Shown: one piece after another, positions 1-7,248 of the stretch | How positions within the stretch are numbered: the stretch's first letter is position 1 | Layout of the letters: each line of letters starts with the position of its first letter | DNA from: Chloroflexota bacterium | Lineage (GTDB): Bacteria > Chloroflexota > Limnocylindria > P2-11E | Direction of reading: 5' to 3' | Length of the DNA: 49,871 nt | Assembly (NCBI GenBank): GCA_005882255.1 | Contig: VBEZ01000178.1 | Location: 1-49,871, forward strand | Program-made: the position numbers and the translations under genes | The notes under the pieces: model-generated | Told to the model about the DNA's origin: nothing | What the model saw: only the letters and a program-made list of their open reading frames with translations | Databases searched by the model: none

Positions 1-215
1 CGGCGAACGGCGACCGGGTCGCGCTGAAGAACGGGTGGTATCCCGGCGAAGAAGGTTGGCGTGTGAACAGCACCGGGATCGTCTGGCCGCGAGCGGGTGA
101 TGCCTACGCGATCGCGATCGTCACCGGCGGTCGAGTGAGTTGGCAAGAGGGCATCGAGACGATCGAAGGCATCGCCGCGCCGCTGAACGCCGTGATGCGG
201 TCGGGACGTTCATGA
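1..215 (+). CDS. Serine hydrolase of the beta-lactamase fold, C-terminal fragment
   Basis: This is the last 70 codons of a gene that starts left of the window, read in frame 3 to a TGA at 213-215. The visible part contains VALKNGWYPGEEGWRVNSTG and AYAIAIVTGG, followed by a closing helix (QEGIETIEGIAAPLNAVM). That is the layout of the last beta strands and C-terminal helix of class A beta-lactamase-like hydrolases, where the K-[ST]-G strand (here K-N-G) precedes a strand ending in TGG. The catalytic Ser-x-x-Lys lies outside the window, so neither activity nor resistance can be claimed. It could be a penicillin-binding-protein-like or esterase-like relative rather than a true lactamase. An ATG at 212 overlaps its stop, but I favour a later start for the next gene. 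Confidence 0.6.
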   Translation, partial: ANGDRVALKNGWYPGEEGWRVNSTGIVWPRAGDAYAIAIVTGGRVSWQEGIETIEGIAAPLNAVMRSGRS

Positions 216-271
216 CCGCGACGCTATCGAGCGGCGCGCGCTGTCGGTGCGGAAAACATCAGAATCAGCGC

Positions 272-832
272 GTGGACGCGAGCAAGGTCGAGCGTACGAC
301 GCGCGCGCTTCCTCACGTCCTTCTCCTCGCGGTCGCTCTCGTCGTCGTCGCGGCCTGTGCGCCAACGGGCACGGCCGCGTCGGGCGTCGCGTCGTCCGTC
401 TCCCCGCCCGATCCGTCGAATGCCACATTCAAGATCGAACGCGACATGGTCGCGCTTGTGAACGGCCGCGCCGAGCGCGAGGTCGCGCCGGGATCGGCGA
501 CGAAGGTCACAACGACGCTCGCCGATCCGCGCGTGTCAGGGGACGTGGACGGCGACGGGCGACCCGATACGGTCGTCGTCCTCATCTACCAGCCGGGCGG
601 CAGCGGAACGTTCTTCTACGTCGCGGCGCTGCTGAACGGCACTGGTGGCGTCACAACGGCGCCGGCGGTCCTGCTCGGTGACCGCATCAAGATCACCGGG
701 GTGAAGTTAGACGGCCGCACGATCGTGGTCGACGCCCTCGATCGGACCGCCGGCCAGCCGCTCAGCGAGTCGCCGTCTGTCGCCTCGACGAAGCGTTTCG
801 TCGTCGACCGCGGAGCGCTCGTAACGCAGTAG
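272..832 (+). CDS. Predicted secreted lipoprotein of unknown function
   Basis: I do not recognise the family. From the GTG at 272 the protein is 186 residues. It has a basic N-terminus, a hydrophobic stretch PHVLLLAVALVVVA and a lipobox (VVAAC), so it is probably exported and lipid-anchored at about residue 28. A Ser/Thr/Ala/Pro-rich linker follows, then a globular domain. The segment SGDVDGDGRPDTVVVL resembles the Asp-rich calcium-binding loop of FG-GAP/VCBS-type proteins, so a metal-binding extracellular domain is possible. I chose GTG 272 over ATG 212 because the earlier start gives an over-long n-region and because a -10-like CAGAAT lies exactly 6 bp before it. ATG 212 overlaps the stop of the previous gene as ATGA and remains a real alternative. 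Confidence 0.6.
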   Translation: MDASKVERTTRALPHVLLLAVALVVVAACAPTGTAASGVASSVSPPDPSNATFKIERDMVALVNGRAEREVAPGSATKVTTTLADPRVSGDVDGDGRPDTVVVLIYQPGGSGTFFYVAALLNGTGGVTTAPAVLLGDRIKITGVKLDGRTIVVDALDRTAGQPLSESPSVASTKRFVVDRGALVTQ

Positions 833-835
833 CCT
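830..835 (+). promoter_or_regulatory. Possible -10 box (TAGCCT) of a leaderless transcript
   Basis: TAGCCT overlaps the stop codon of the lipoprotein gene and lies 6 bp before the ATG at 842. This is the TANNNT-N6/7-start arrangement seen at several other genes in the window. No -35 element is evident. Confidence 0.35.
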
Positions 836-841
836 GAGCCG

Positions 842-862
842 ATGGGCAACAGCCCCGGATGA
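842..862 (+). other. Possible six-codon leader ORF (MGNSPG)
   Basis: ATG GGC AAC AGC CCC GGA TGA follows a TAGCCT box after 6 bp. Its TGA overlaps the ATG of the next gene (ATGA at 859-862), which has no Shine-Dalgarno of its own. This could be a leaderless mini-ORF that delivers ribosomes to the membrane-protein gene. It may equally be chance. Confidence 0.3.
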
Positions 863-1557
863 CCAAGGCCGATTCGGATCATCGGCGCGCCAGCAACGCC
901 GGGGTCGAAGGCAATGAGCGGCTGACGGCACTCACGAGTGCGCTTTTGCTTGCCTTCATCCTCATCGCTCTCGCAACGACGCCGAATCTCCACGCGCTGC
1001 TGTACGTACACGTCTTCGTGGGCATCTTGCTCATCGGGCCGCTTGCAGTGAAGCTCGGCAGCACCGGTTACCGGTTCGCCCGCTATTACACCGGTGCTCC
1101 GGCATACGTCGCGAAGGGTCCGCCCCATCCGGCCCTGCGGGTCGTCGCGCCGGCGCTGGTGCTGATCACGCTGGCATTACTCGCCACCGGGTGCGCGCTG
1201 CTGGTGACTGGCCCAGCAGATCCCGGCCCCTTTGAGGGACTGCACAACCTCAGCTTCGTGCTGTGGTTCCCGCTCGCCGCCGTGCACGCGTTCGGACACC
1301 TTCGCGAGCTCCCGCGGACCCTGGCGCAGGAGTGGCGCGCGCTCCGTGCGGCAGGGGGATCGGGGAGTGCCGCTCGGGTGGAGCTGAACGCCGGCGCGCT
1401 GCTGTTCGGAGCCATCGCCGGGGTAGTGGTGCTGCCTACCGGCGCCCCCTGGGCGGCACCGGGCGTCCTCACTCAGGCGCTGCCGGGTCCGGTCGTCGCC
1501 GCGATCCTGGCCACGGGATTGGTCGTGCTCGCATCACGACCTTGGAAGTGGAACTAG
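859..1557 (+). CDS. Multi-pass membrane protein with conserved-looking His pairs, cytochrome b561/DUF4405-like
   Basis: The 232-residue protein has about six membrane segments: near residues 24-45, 48-70, 95-118, 124-145, 173-192 and 205-225. Histidines sit inside or beside these helices: HALLYVHVF, LHNLSFVLW and AVHAFGHL. This spacing resembles small b-type cytochromes and ferric-reductase-like or DUF4405 proteins, in which paired His residues ligate haem across a four-helix bundle. Haem binding is inference; the membrane topology and His placement are directly visible. No recognisable ribosome-binding site precedes the ATG. Translation may be coupled to a six-codon ORF whose stop overlaps this start. 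It stands between a lipoprotein and an RDD gene with no clear functional link. Confidence 0.65.
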   Translation: MTKADSDHRRASNAGVEGNERLTALTSALLLAFILIALATTPNLHALLYVHVFVGILLIGPLAVKLGSTGYRFARYYTGAPAYVAKGPPHPALRVVAPALVLITLALLATGCALLVTGPADPGPFEGLHNLSFVLWFPLAAVHAFGHLRELPRTLAQEWRALRAAGGSGSAARVELNAGALLFGAIAGVVVLPTGAPWAAPGVLTQALPGPVVAAILATGLVVLASRPWKWN

Positions 1558-1632
1558 CCCTCGACGAGTTCCAGTGTGGTGAAGACCGACCGCGCGCTCC
1601 TAGACTCCAGGCTAGAGAGAAGGGGGTTCGTA

Positions 1633-2058
1633 ATGTCAGCGACGACGACCATGCCCGCCGTGTCCATGGCGCAGAAAGCCGGTTGGGGGACGCGCGCGCT
1701 CGCGATCCTCATCGACGTGATCGGGGTCGGGATCATCGCGGGCGCCGTCTCGAGCATCCTCGGGGGTGGCCCGTCGAGCACGCAGTACCAGGGACTCTCG
1801 ACGCTCTTCCAAGCCGCGTACTTCACCTACTTCTGGTCGGCGGCCGGAAAGGGACAGACGCTCGGAAGCCGTGCGCTCAATATCCGCGTGGTGAAGACGG
1901 ATGGCTCGTACCTCGACTACGTCGGCGCGTTCCTTCGCTACGTCGGTTTCGTCATCTCGTGCGTCGTGTTCCTCATCGGCGTCATCTGGGCGGCTTTCGA
2001 TGCGCAGAAGCAGGGCTGGCACGACAAGATCGCCGGCACCTACGTGGTCAAGGCATAG
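1633..2058 (+). CDS. RDD family membrane protein
   Basis: The 141-residue protein matches the RDD family: GWGTRALAILIDVIGVGIIAG near the N-terminus carries the Arg-Asp pattern in the first helix, TRALAILID. Later come LGSRALNIRVVKTDG and the terminal WHDKIAGTYVV, typical RDD landmarks. There are about three hydrophobic helices. Function in the family is poorly defined; some members act in ion or osmotic tolerance. The upstream ATG-like codon at 1576 lacks a signal, whereas ATG 1633 is preceded by a strong purine-rich Shine-Dalgarno (agagaaggggg), so I chose it. It appears monocistronic. Confidence 0.85.
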   Translation: MSATTTMPAVSMAQKAGWGTRALAILIDVIGVGIIAGAVSSILGGGPSSTQYQGLSTLFQAAYFTYFWSAAGKGQTLGSRALNIRVVKTDGSYLDYVGAFLRYVGFVISCVVFLIGVIWAAFDAQKQGWHDKIAGTYVVKA

Positions 2059-2121
2059 CGACAGAATTCGGCGCTTCTCCGAGCTTCCCCATCCCGCGGA
2101 GGCTCATGGCGGAGTCTTGAC

Positions 2122-3144
2122 GTGACAGGTTCCCGGCTCGCGCTCACGCGTGCGAAGATCCTCGCCTTCCGGCGGCACGTCGGCGCGCTCGACGAGCGGC
2201 TCCCACGCGGACGGCGCTCGCTCCGGCGTGCGGCGTGGGCGGGCCTGCAGGACAGCATGCCCCGCGCTGCGCTCCTCTCCATCCATGCGCGGGTGGAGGG
2301 GACAACGCCCGCGAGCTGGGAGGACACGTCGCTCGTTCATCTCTGGGGCCCGCGTTATCACACGTATCTCATCGCGGCGCGGGACGTCGCGGTCTTCACG
2401 CTCGGGAGGCTCCCGGACGAAGCCGGCGCGCTGCGTGTCGCGGAGGAACTCGCGGCACGCCTGCACCGCCACCTCGCTGGCGCCAGGACGCGGTACGGCG
2501 ATGCGGGTAGCGCGCTCGGCATGAACCCTAATCGGCTCAGGTACGCCGCAGCGACCGGCACGGTCCTCATCCGTTGGGACGGCGCGCGACAACCGATCGT
2601 GTGGACCGTGCCCCGACCCGAGGTCGATCCGCGCGATGCTCGTCTCGAGCTCGCGCGTCGATATCTGCACATCTTCGGTCCGACCACCGCCGAGGCGTTC
2701 GCCGAGTGGGCGGGGATGAGCCCGCGCCAAGGCGTCGCGGCCTTCGACGGGCTGCGCAGGTCGCTGACCGCGGTACGAACGCCGCTCGGCGATTCGTGGA
2801 TCCTCGCGACCGACGAGCAGGCGTTCCGCGCCGCGCCAGGACCCGCGGCCTCGGCGCGGCTTCTCCCGAGCGGCGACGCCTACTTCCTTCTCCAGGGACG
2901 CGATCGTGAGCTCCTGGTCCCCGATGCCTCTCGCCGCGGCGCGCTCTGGACGCCACGCGTCTGGCCCGGCGGCGTCCTCGTCGATGGCGAGATCGTCGGG
3001 ACATGGCGCCGCGGGCTGGGGACCGTGACCATCCAGACCTGGCACCGTCTCTCGCGCACGGCACGCAACGCGGTCGAGTCGGAAGCGGCATCCTTGCCGC
3101 TACCGGATGTCCAGGGGCGGGTGGTCGTCCGCTGGGACGACTGA
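2122..3144 (+). CDS. Winged-helix DNA-binding protein of the AlkZ/YcaQ (HTH_42) family
   Basis: The 340-residue length and motifs fit the AlkZ-like winged-helix family: GLQDSMPRAA, HLWGPRYHTYLIAARDVAVF, the helical repeat TTAEAFAEWAGM, and a C-terminal WxPRVWPGGVLVDGEIVGTW strand region. Characterised members are DNA glycosylases that remove alkylated bases or unhook interstrand crosslinks using a Gln-x-Gln or Gln-x-Asp motif. Here the equivalent stretch reads Q-D-S, so the second catalytic side chain looks replaced. It may be a non-catalytic DNA-binding relative or use a variant mechanism. The start is a GTG with ggag 7 bp upstream. There is no operon partner: the next gene has its own Shine-Dalgarno. 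Confidence 0.75.
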   Translation: MTGSRLALTRAKILAFRRHVGALDERLPRGRRSLRRAAWAGLQDSMPRAALLSIHARVEGTTPASWEDTSLVHLWGPRYHTYLIAARDVAVFTLGRLPDEAGALRVAEELAARLHRHLAGARTRYGDAGSALGMNPNRLRYAAATGTVLIRWDGARQPIVWTVPRPEVDPRDARLELARRYLHIFGPTTAEAFAEWAGMSPRQGVAAFDGLRRSLTAVRTPLGDSWILATDEQAFRAAPGPAASARLLPSGDAYFLLQGRDRELLVPDASRRGALWTPRVWPGGVLVDGEIVGTWRRGLGTVTIQTWHRLSRTARNAVESEAASLPLPDVQGRVVVRWDD

Positions 3145-3183
3145 CGCTTCGCAACAAGTGTTCGGCGACGAGGAGGTCCGTTC

Positions 3184-3852
3184 ATGAACGACCAGATCAG
3201 CCCGAAGGAGTTCCTGGCGTCCGAGGGCGCCGCGGAGTGGCGCGTGCTCGGCGACGGTGGGACCGCGTATTTTCCGACAGGGTCGTTCGCGGCAGGCGCC
3301 CGACTCGTGCAAGCGATCAGCGAGCTGCCAGGCGTCGAAGAGCAGAAGCCGGACATCGACGTGCGGCACGACGGCGTGACCGTGCGCATGGTCTCGTTCG
3401 TCGAGGGCTACGGCGGTATGACGCGAGGCCATGCTGACCTTGCCCGCCGGATCTCGGCCGCCGCCCGAGCCGTCGGTCTTTCCGCCGACCCCTCTAAGGT
3501 CCAGAGCCTGCTCGTCATCCCGGGCGCGACCGATAGGGCGAAGGTGATGCCGTTCTGGCGCGCCGTGCTGGGGTATGAGCCCCGCCGCGACAGCCCCGCC
3601 GAGGATCTCGTCGATCCGCGCGCGCGGACGGTGCCGTTCTGGTTCGAGCAAATGAAGGAGCCGCGCGCGGACGGCGGCGGCGCGATCCATGTCGCCGTCT
3701 GGGTCCCGTACGAGCAGGCGAAGGCGCGCATCGCTGCGGCGCTCGCCGCGGGCGGCCGGATGGTGCGCGATGAGTTCGCGCCCTCGTGGTGGACGCTGGC
3801 CGACGCGGCGGGCAACGAGGCCGACATCGCAACCGTGAAGGACCGCGACTGA
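3184..3852 (+). CDS. Pterin-4a-carbinolamine dehydratase-like domain fused to a VOC/glyoxalase-like domain
   Basis: The 222-residue protein has two parts. Residues ~30-100 match the 4a-hydroxytetrahydrobiopterin dehydratase fold (SFAAGARLVQAISELPG, KPDIDVRHDGVTVRMVS, GGMTRGHADLARRISAAAR). Residues ~105-220 are a glyoxalase-like domain (FWRAVLGYEP, IHVAVWVPYEQA, LADAAGNEADI). True dehydratases carry a His-His-Pro motif before the DID/VxVR strand; here it is Gln-Lys-Pro, so the catalytic histidine pair is lost. The protein probably binds a small molecule rather than recycling pterin. ATG 3184 has a clear Shine-Dalgarno (gaggaggt). The next gene is convergent. Confidence 0.75.
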   Translation: MNDQISPKEFLASEGAAEWRVLGDGGTAYFPTGSFAAGARLVQAISELPGVEEQKPDIDVRHDGVTVRMVSFVEGYGGMTRGHADLARRISAAARAVGLSADPSKVQSLLVIPGATDRAKVMPFWRAVLGYEPRRDSPAEDLVDPRARTVPFWFEQMKEPRADGGGAIHVAVWVPYEQAKARIAAALAAGGRMVRDEFAPSWWTLADAAGNEADIATVKDRD

Positions 3853-3896
3853 GCGAGCGTGCTAGGCGGAGAGCGCTGGGCGCCGGCTCTTGCCGC

Positions 3897-4640
3897 TCAG
3901 CTCGGCCGTCGCGTCGGACGGCGCGATCTTCGTATCGGGCGATCCGTCCGCCGCGTGGACGACCGGGGTGAGCTCGCGCTCCGGACCTTTTCGAGCCCAT
4001 CGAGGATGAGGTCTAGGCCGAACTCGAATTCGCTCACGCCATCGCGCGCCGACTTCGTCAGGTGTTGATCGACGTGTTCGGCGAAATAGGGGTAGTCGGC
4101 GACCGGTAGCTTCTGGACGAACCTCTGCACGGCGCCGGGGTCCGCCTTCGCCAGCGCCGAATAGCCCGCCGCCCACAGCGTGGATCCCATGATGTGGCTG
4201 TCGAGGGCGTGGTAGGCGTGATGGGTCATGTTGGCCGAGAAGCCGGCTTCGCGCAGCCGTCCGAGCAGCGCCTCCATGTATCGCACGCGCGCGGTGCCGA
4301 CGCCGATGCCCGACATGATCAGGTTGGCCGCCCAGCGGTGCCGCGCGAGCGCGTCGTGGAATGAGATCGCGCTCCTGCGGACCGCCGCCCTCCAATCTTT
4401 CCCACCGGAGGGCAGCTCGATCTCGGCCACGACGATCTCAACGATGCCGTTCAGGATGTCGTCTTTGCTCGACACGTAGTGGTAAAGGGACATCGCCTCG
4501 ACGCCGAGCTCCTGCGCGAGCCTCCGCATGCTCAATGAGTCGATCCCGCCCTGATCGGCGATGGCCATCGCGGTGCGCAGCACGCGCTCCTTGCTCAGTG
4601 GGACACGTCGCTCCGCGACCCGGTCGGCGGGTCTCGCCAT
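3897..4640 (-). CDS. TetR-family transcriptional regulator
   Basis: Residues ~17-62 form a TetR helix-turn-helix (KERVLRTAMAIADQGGIDSLSMRRLAQELGVEAMSLYHYVSSKDDIL). The rest is an all-helical ligand domain of the TetR_C_1 type with the HAYHALDSHIMG helix. It probably represses itself and the divergent oxidoreductase gene, whose promoter contains an inverted repeat. The start has a good Shine-Dalgarno (gaggagg). The last ~25 residues (SSPRSSTRRTDRPIRRSRRP) are Arg/Ser-rich and unlike a TetR terminus. The family usually ends near LDGLEKVR, so a 3' frameshift that extends the frame is likely. The inducer is unknown. Confidence 0.88.
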   Translation of the reverse strand: MARPADRVAERRVPLSKERVLRTAMAIADQGGIDSLSMRRLAQELGVEAMSLYHYVSSKDDILNGIVEIVVAEIELPSGGKDWRAAVRRSAISFHDALARHRWAANLIMSGIGVGTARVRYMEALLGRLREAGFSANMTHHAYHALDSHIMGSTLWAAGYSALAKADPGAVQRFVQKLPVADYPYFAEHVDQHLTKSARDGVSEFEFGLDLILDGLEKVRSASSPRSSTRRTDRPIRRSRRPTRRPS

Positions 4641-4687
4641 CAGGCCTCCTCGTCACGTGAACCCGAGCGCAGCAGCGGCATCGGGCC

Positions 4688-4723
4688 TTGACAACCTTAC
4701 GCCGTACGGTACCTTACAGCGTA
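4688..4723 (+). promoter_or_regulatory. Promoter and probable TetR operator of the MDR reductase gene
   Basis: TTGACA (4688-4693) stands 16 bp before TACCTT (4710-4715). Overlapping the -10 are two related 12-mers, CCTTACGCCGTA (4695-4706) and CCTTACAGCGTA (4712-4723). Their cores, TACGCCGTA and TACAGCGTA, are also inverted copies of each other (8 of 9 matches on the reverse complement). The position between divergent TetR and reductase genes suits repression by steric block. Confidence 0.6.
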
Positions 4724-4786
4724 TGGCCGAGGAACGCAAATCGGGCGGACGGCACCACCCGGCGGACCGGGTCGGATAGGAGCGAA

Positions 4787-5809
4787 ATGAAAGACACGAT
4801 GGCCACCATGGCGCCTGCCCAGCGGACCACGATGAAGGCGATCGTCCGCGAGAAGTACGGCTCGCCGGATGTGCTGGAGCTGAGGAACACCGACCGGCCG
4901 GCGATCGACGATGACGGTGTGCTCGTGCGCGTCCGCGCCGCTTCGATCAATGCCTACGACTGGCACACGATGCGCGGCCTGCCGTTCCTCGCCCGGATGG
5001 GCGGAGGGCTCCGCAGACCGAAGAGCCGCGCGATGGGCGTCGATGTCGCGGGACAGGTCGAGGCTGTCGGCAAGAACGTGACGCGATTCCGGGTCGGGGA
5101 TGAGGTCTACGGCGCGCGCGCGGGCTCGCTCGCCGAATACGTGCGCGGCGGACCGCAGAGCTTCCTGGTGCCGAAGCCGGCCGGGCTCACGTTCGAGCAG
5201 GCCGCGGCCGTGCCCATGGCGGCCACGACCGCGCTGCAGGGTCTTCGCGACAAGGGGCAGCTCAAGCCCGGGCAGCGCGTCCTGATCAACGGAGCGACGG
5301 GAGGCGTCGGCACGTTCGCCGTGCAGATCGCGAAAGCATTCGGGGCGCACGTGACCGCGGTCTGCAGCACGAGGAACGTCGACATGGTCCGGGCGATCGG
5401 CGCGGACGAGATCATCGATTACACCCGGGAGGATTTCACACGGACCGGGCAGCGTTACGACCTGATCCTCGACGTCGCGGCGCACCGCTCGCTGTCAGAC
5501 TGCCGGCGTGTGCTCGCGCCCGAAGGGATCCTCGTGATCGTCGGCGCTCCCGGCGATGGTCGTCGGATGCTGCCGATCGTGGCTCGGCTTCTCGCCGCGA
5601 TGGTGATGTCGCGTTTCGGGACGCAGAAGCTGCTGCCGTTCCTCGCGAAGAACAGCAAAGAGGACCTGCTCCTCCTGAAGGACCTGATCGAATCCGGAAA
5701 GGTGCGGCCGGTCATCGACCGAACGTACCCGTTGAACGAGACCGCCGACGCGATGCGCTATCTGGAAGAGGGACACGCACGAGGCAAAGTCGTCATCACC
5801 GTGTCGTAA
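4787..5809 (+). CDS. NAD(P)H-dependent medium-chain oxidoreductase (zinc-free, quinone-oxidoreductase type)
   Basis: The 340-residue MDR protein has an N-terminal GroES-like domain (IVREKYGSPDVLELR; INAYDWHTMRG; GVDVAGQVEAVGKNV) and a Rossmann domain with GATGGVGTFAVQIAKAFGA. It ends with GKVRPVIDRTYPLNETADAMRYLEEGHARGKVVI. There are no catalytic or structural zinc ligands, placing it with quinone oxidoreductase and RTN4IP1-like reductases acting on quinones, enones or aldehydes. ATG 4787 has a Shine-Dalgarno (taggag). The earlier in-frame start in the ORF track falls on the -35 element and is unlikely. The divergent TetR gene suggests induction by the substrate or a related compound. Confidence 0.85.
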   Translation: MKDTMATMAPAQRTTMKAIVREKYGSPDVLELRNTDRPAIDDDGVLVRVRAASINAYDWHTMRGLPFLARMGGGLRRPKSRAMGVDVAGQVEAVGKNVTRFRVGDEVYGARAGSLAEYVRGGPQSFLVPKPAGLTFEQAAAVPMAATTALQGLRDKGQLKPGQRVLINGATGGVGTFAVQIAKAFGAHVTAVCSTRNVDMVRAIGADEIIDYTREDFTRTGQRYDLILDVAAHRSLSDCRRVLAPEGILVIVGAPGDGRRMLPIVARLLAAMVMSRFGTQKLLPFLAKNSKEDLLLLKDLIESGKVRPVIDRTYPLNETADAMRYLEEGHARGKVVITVS

Positions 5810-5851
5810 GGGTCGAGAGCCAGGCCTGTTCGTCCACTTCTCACCGGCTGC

Positions 5852-5907
5852 TTGACAGCCGGCGCCGGGTCGTTTATACAACCTATTAGTTATGGAACCT
5901 CTAGGTT
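5852..5907 (+). promoter_or_regulatory. Strong promoter and probable ArsR operator
   Basis: TTGACA (5852-5857), a 17-bp spacer and TATACA (5875-5880) make the best consensus promoter in the window. The start codon at 5892 would lie only ~5 nt after the transcription start. Two similar 12-bp imperfect palindromes, AACCTATTAGTT (5880-5891) and AACCTCTAGGTT (5896-5907), are spaced 16 bp apart over the transcription and translation starts. This fits autorepression by the encoded ArsR protein. Confidence 0.75.
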
Positions 5908-6317
5908 ATGGACGGATCTCGGCCGACCGGCTCGACGCCACGTTCGCCGCGCTGGCCGATCCGACACGGCGTGCGATCCTCGCCCGGCTCGCCTCGGGCC
6001 GGGCATCGGTGACGCAGCTGACCGAGCCGTTCGTGATCAGCCAGGCCGCAGTCTCGAAGCACCTCAAGGTGCTGGAGCGTGCAGGCTTGATCTCGCAGGG
6101 CCGCGACGCCCAGCGGCGGCCGCGCCGGCTCGAGGCCAAACCGCTCGCGGAAGCGACCAGTTGGCTCGAGCGCTATCGCGAATTCTGGGAGGGCAGCTTC
6201 CAGCATCTCGACGTCGTGCTCGACGAGCTAAAGGCCATCGAGCGCAAGCGCGGCCGCACGGCGGAACCCAAGAAGCGCGGAACAAGAAAGAGACAGAAAA
6301 GGGGAGACCACCGATGA
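5892..6317 (+). CDS. ArsR-family winged-helix repressor
   Basis: The 141-residue protein has a classic ArsR winged helix at residues ~14-80: ATFAALADPTRRAILARLASG, VTQLTEPFVISQAAVSKHLKVLERAGLISQ. The region after it (SWLERYREFWEGSFQHLDVVLDEL) is the tail usual for ArsR proteins paired with AHSA1/SRPBCC genes. I see no metal-binding Cys cluster, so this is probably not a metal sensor. The C-terminus is Lys/Arg-rich. The gene overlaps the next one by ATGA at 6314-6317, and the VOC gene follows, making a three-gene operon. It likely represses its own promoter through the twin palindromes around the start codon. Confidence 0.9.
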   Translation: MEPLGYGRISADRLDATFAALADPTRRAILARLASGRASVTQLTEPFVISQAAVSKHLKVLERAGLISQGRDAQRRPRRLEAKPLAEATSWLERYREFWEGSFQHLDVVLDELKAIERKRGRTAEPKKRGTRKRQKRGDHR

Positions 6318-6817
6318 AGGACACCGTTCAGAACACCGAGAGCTTCCAAGTCACCACGCCGTCAGATCGAGAGATCGCGATGACACGCGTCTTTGATGCT
6401 CCACGCCGACTCGTCTTCGATGCATGGACCAAACCCGAGCTCCTGAGGCGATGGTTGGGTGTGCGGGCCGGCTGGACGATGGTGGTCTGTGAGGTCGATC
6501 TGAAAGTCGGCGGCGCGTATCGCTACGTGTGGCGCGGTCCCGCGGGAGATATGGGCATGGGCGGGGTATTTCGCGAAGTCGTGCGGCCCGAGCGGATCGT
6601 GAGCACCGAGGTCTTCGATGATCCGTGGTACGCCGGCGAAGCGGTGGACACGCTGGTGATGGTCGAGACCGGCGGCAAGACCACGGTGACCACCACGGTG
6701 CGCTACGTGTCGCAGCAGGTCCGCGACGCCGTCCTCGCCTCCGGCATGAGCCGGGGAGTCGCCGAGAGTTACGACGTGCTTGCCGAAGTGCTGAGCTCCA
6801 TCGCGCGCGAGGCATGA
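6314..6817 (+). CDS. SRPBCC (AHSA1/START-like) domain protein
   Basis: The 167-residue protein has the AHSA1 signature: ITREFDAPR-like TRVFDAPRRLVFDAWTKPELLRRWLG, then GGAYRYVWRGPAGDMGMGGVFREVVRPERIVSTEVFDD and a closing long helix GVAESYDVLAEVLSSIA. Members form a hydrophobic cavity that binds small ligands. The usual gene partner is an ArsR regulator, as here. Translation is coupled to that gene by an ATGA overlap. No enzymatic residues can be named; the natural ligand is unknown. Confidence 0.88.
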   Translation: MKDTVQNTESFQVTTPSDREIAMTRVFDAPRRLVFDAWTKPELLRRWLGVRAGWTMVVCEVDLKVGGAYRYVWRGPAGDMGMGGVFREVVRPERIVSTEVFDDPWYAGEAVDTLVMVETGGKTTVTTTVRYVSQQVRDAVLASGMSRGVAESYDVLAEVLSSIAREA

Positions 6818-6858
6818 ACGCAGCTCCGCGAGAAGAGCCTGCGAAGGGAGGCTGACCC

Positions 6859-7248
6859 ATGGACTGGAAGCTGGAACTGGTGCCGATCCCCGTCGCGGAC
6901 GTGGAACGCGCGAAGGCCTTCTACAAGGACAAGGTCGGATTCCATCTGGATCACGACGTCCGGAACGGCGAGCTCCGCGTGGTGCAGCTCACGCCACACG
7001 GCTCGGCCTGTTCGATCGTCATCGGTAAGGGGATCATCGACACGCCGCCGGGTTCGGTGCAGCGGCTGCATCTGGTCGTCCCCGACATCCGCGCGGCGCG
7101 CGCCGAGCTGCTCGGGCGTGGCGTGGAGGTCACCGAGGTCCAAGACCTCGGTGGAGGGATCACGATGGCCTTCTTCGACGATCCGGACGGCAACAGCTGG
7201 GCGCTGCAGCACATCGCACCCGGAGCGGGCCGACCGCCTCAGAGCTGA
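6859..7248 (+). CDS. VOC-family (glyoxalase/bleomycin-resistance-like) protein
   Basis: The 129-residue single VOC domain contains VPIPVADVERAKAFYKDKVGFHLDHD, then TPPGSVQRLHLVVPDIRAARAELLGRGVEV and FFDDPDGNSWALQHI. Possible metal ligands are the first-strand region, His in RLHLVV and the late Gln in WALQ. The family includes dioxygenases, isomerases and antibiotic-binding proteins, so the substrate cannot be read off. A strong Shine-Dalgarno (gaagggaggct) precedes the ATG. It is the third gene of the ArsR-SRPBCC unit, 41 bp after the SRPBCC stop. Confidence 0.85.
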   Translation: MDWKLELVPIPVADVERAKAFYKDKVGFHLDHDVRNGELRVVQLTPHGSACSIVIGKGIIDTPPGSVQRLHLVVPDIRAARAELLGRGVEVTEVQDLGGGITMAFFDDPDGNSWALQHIAPGAGRPPQS

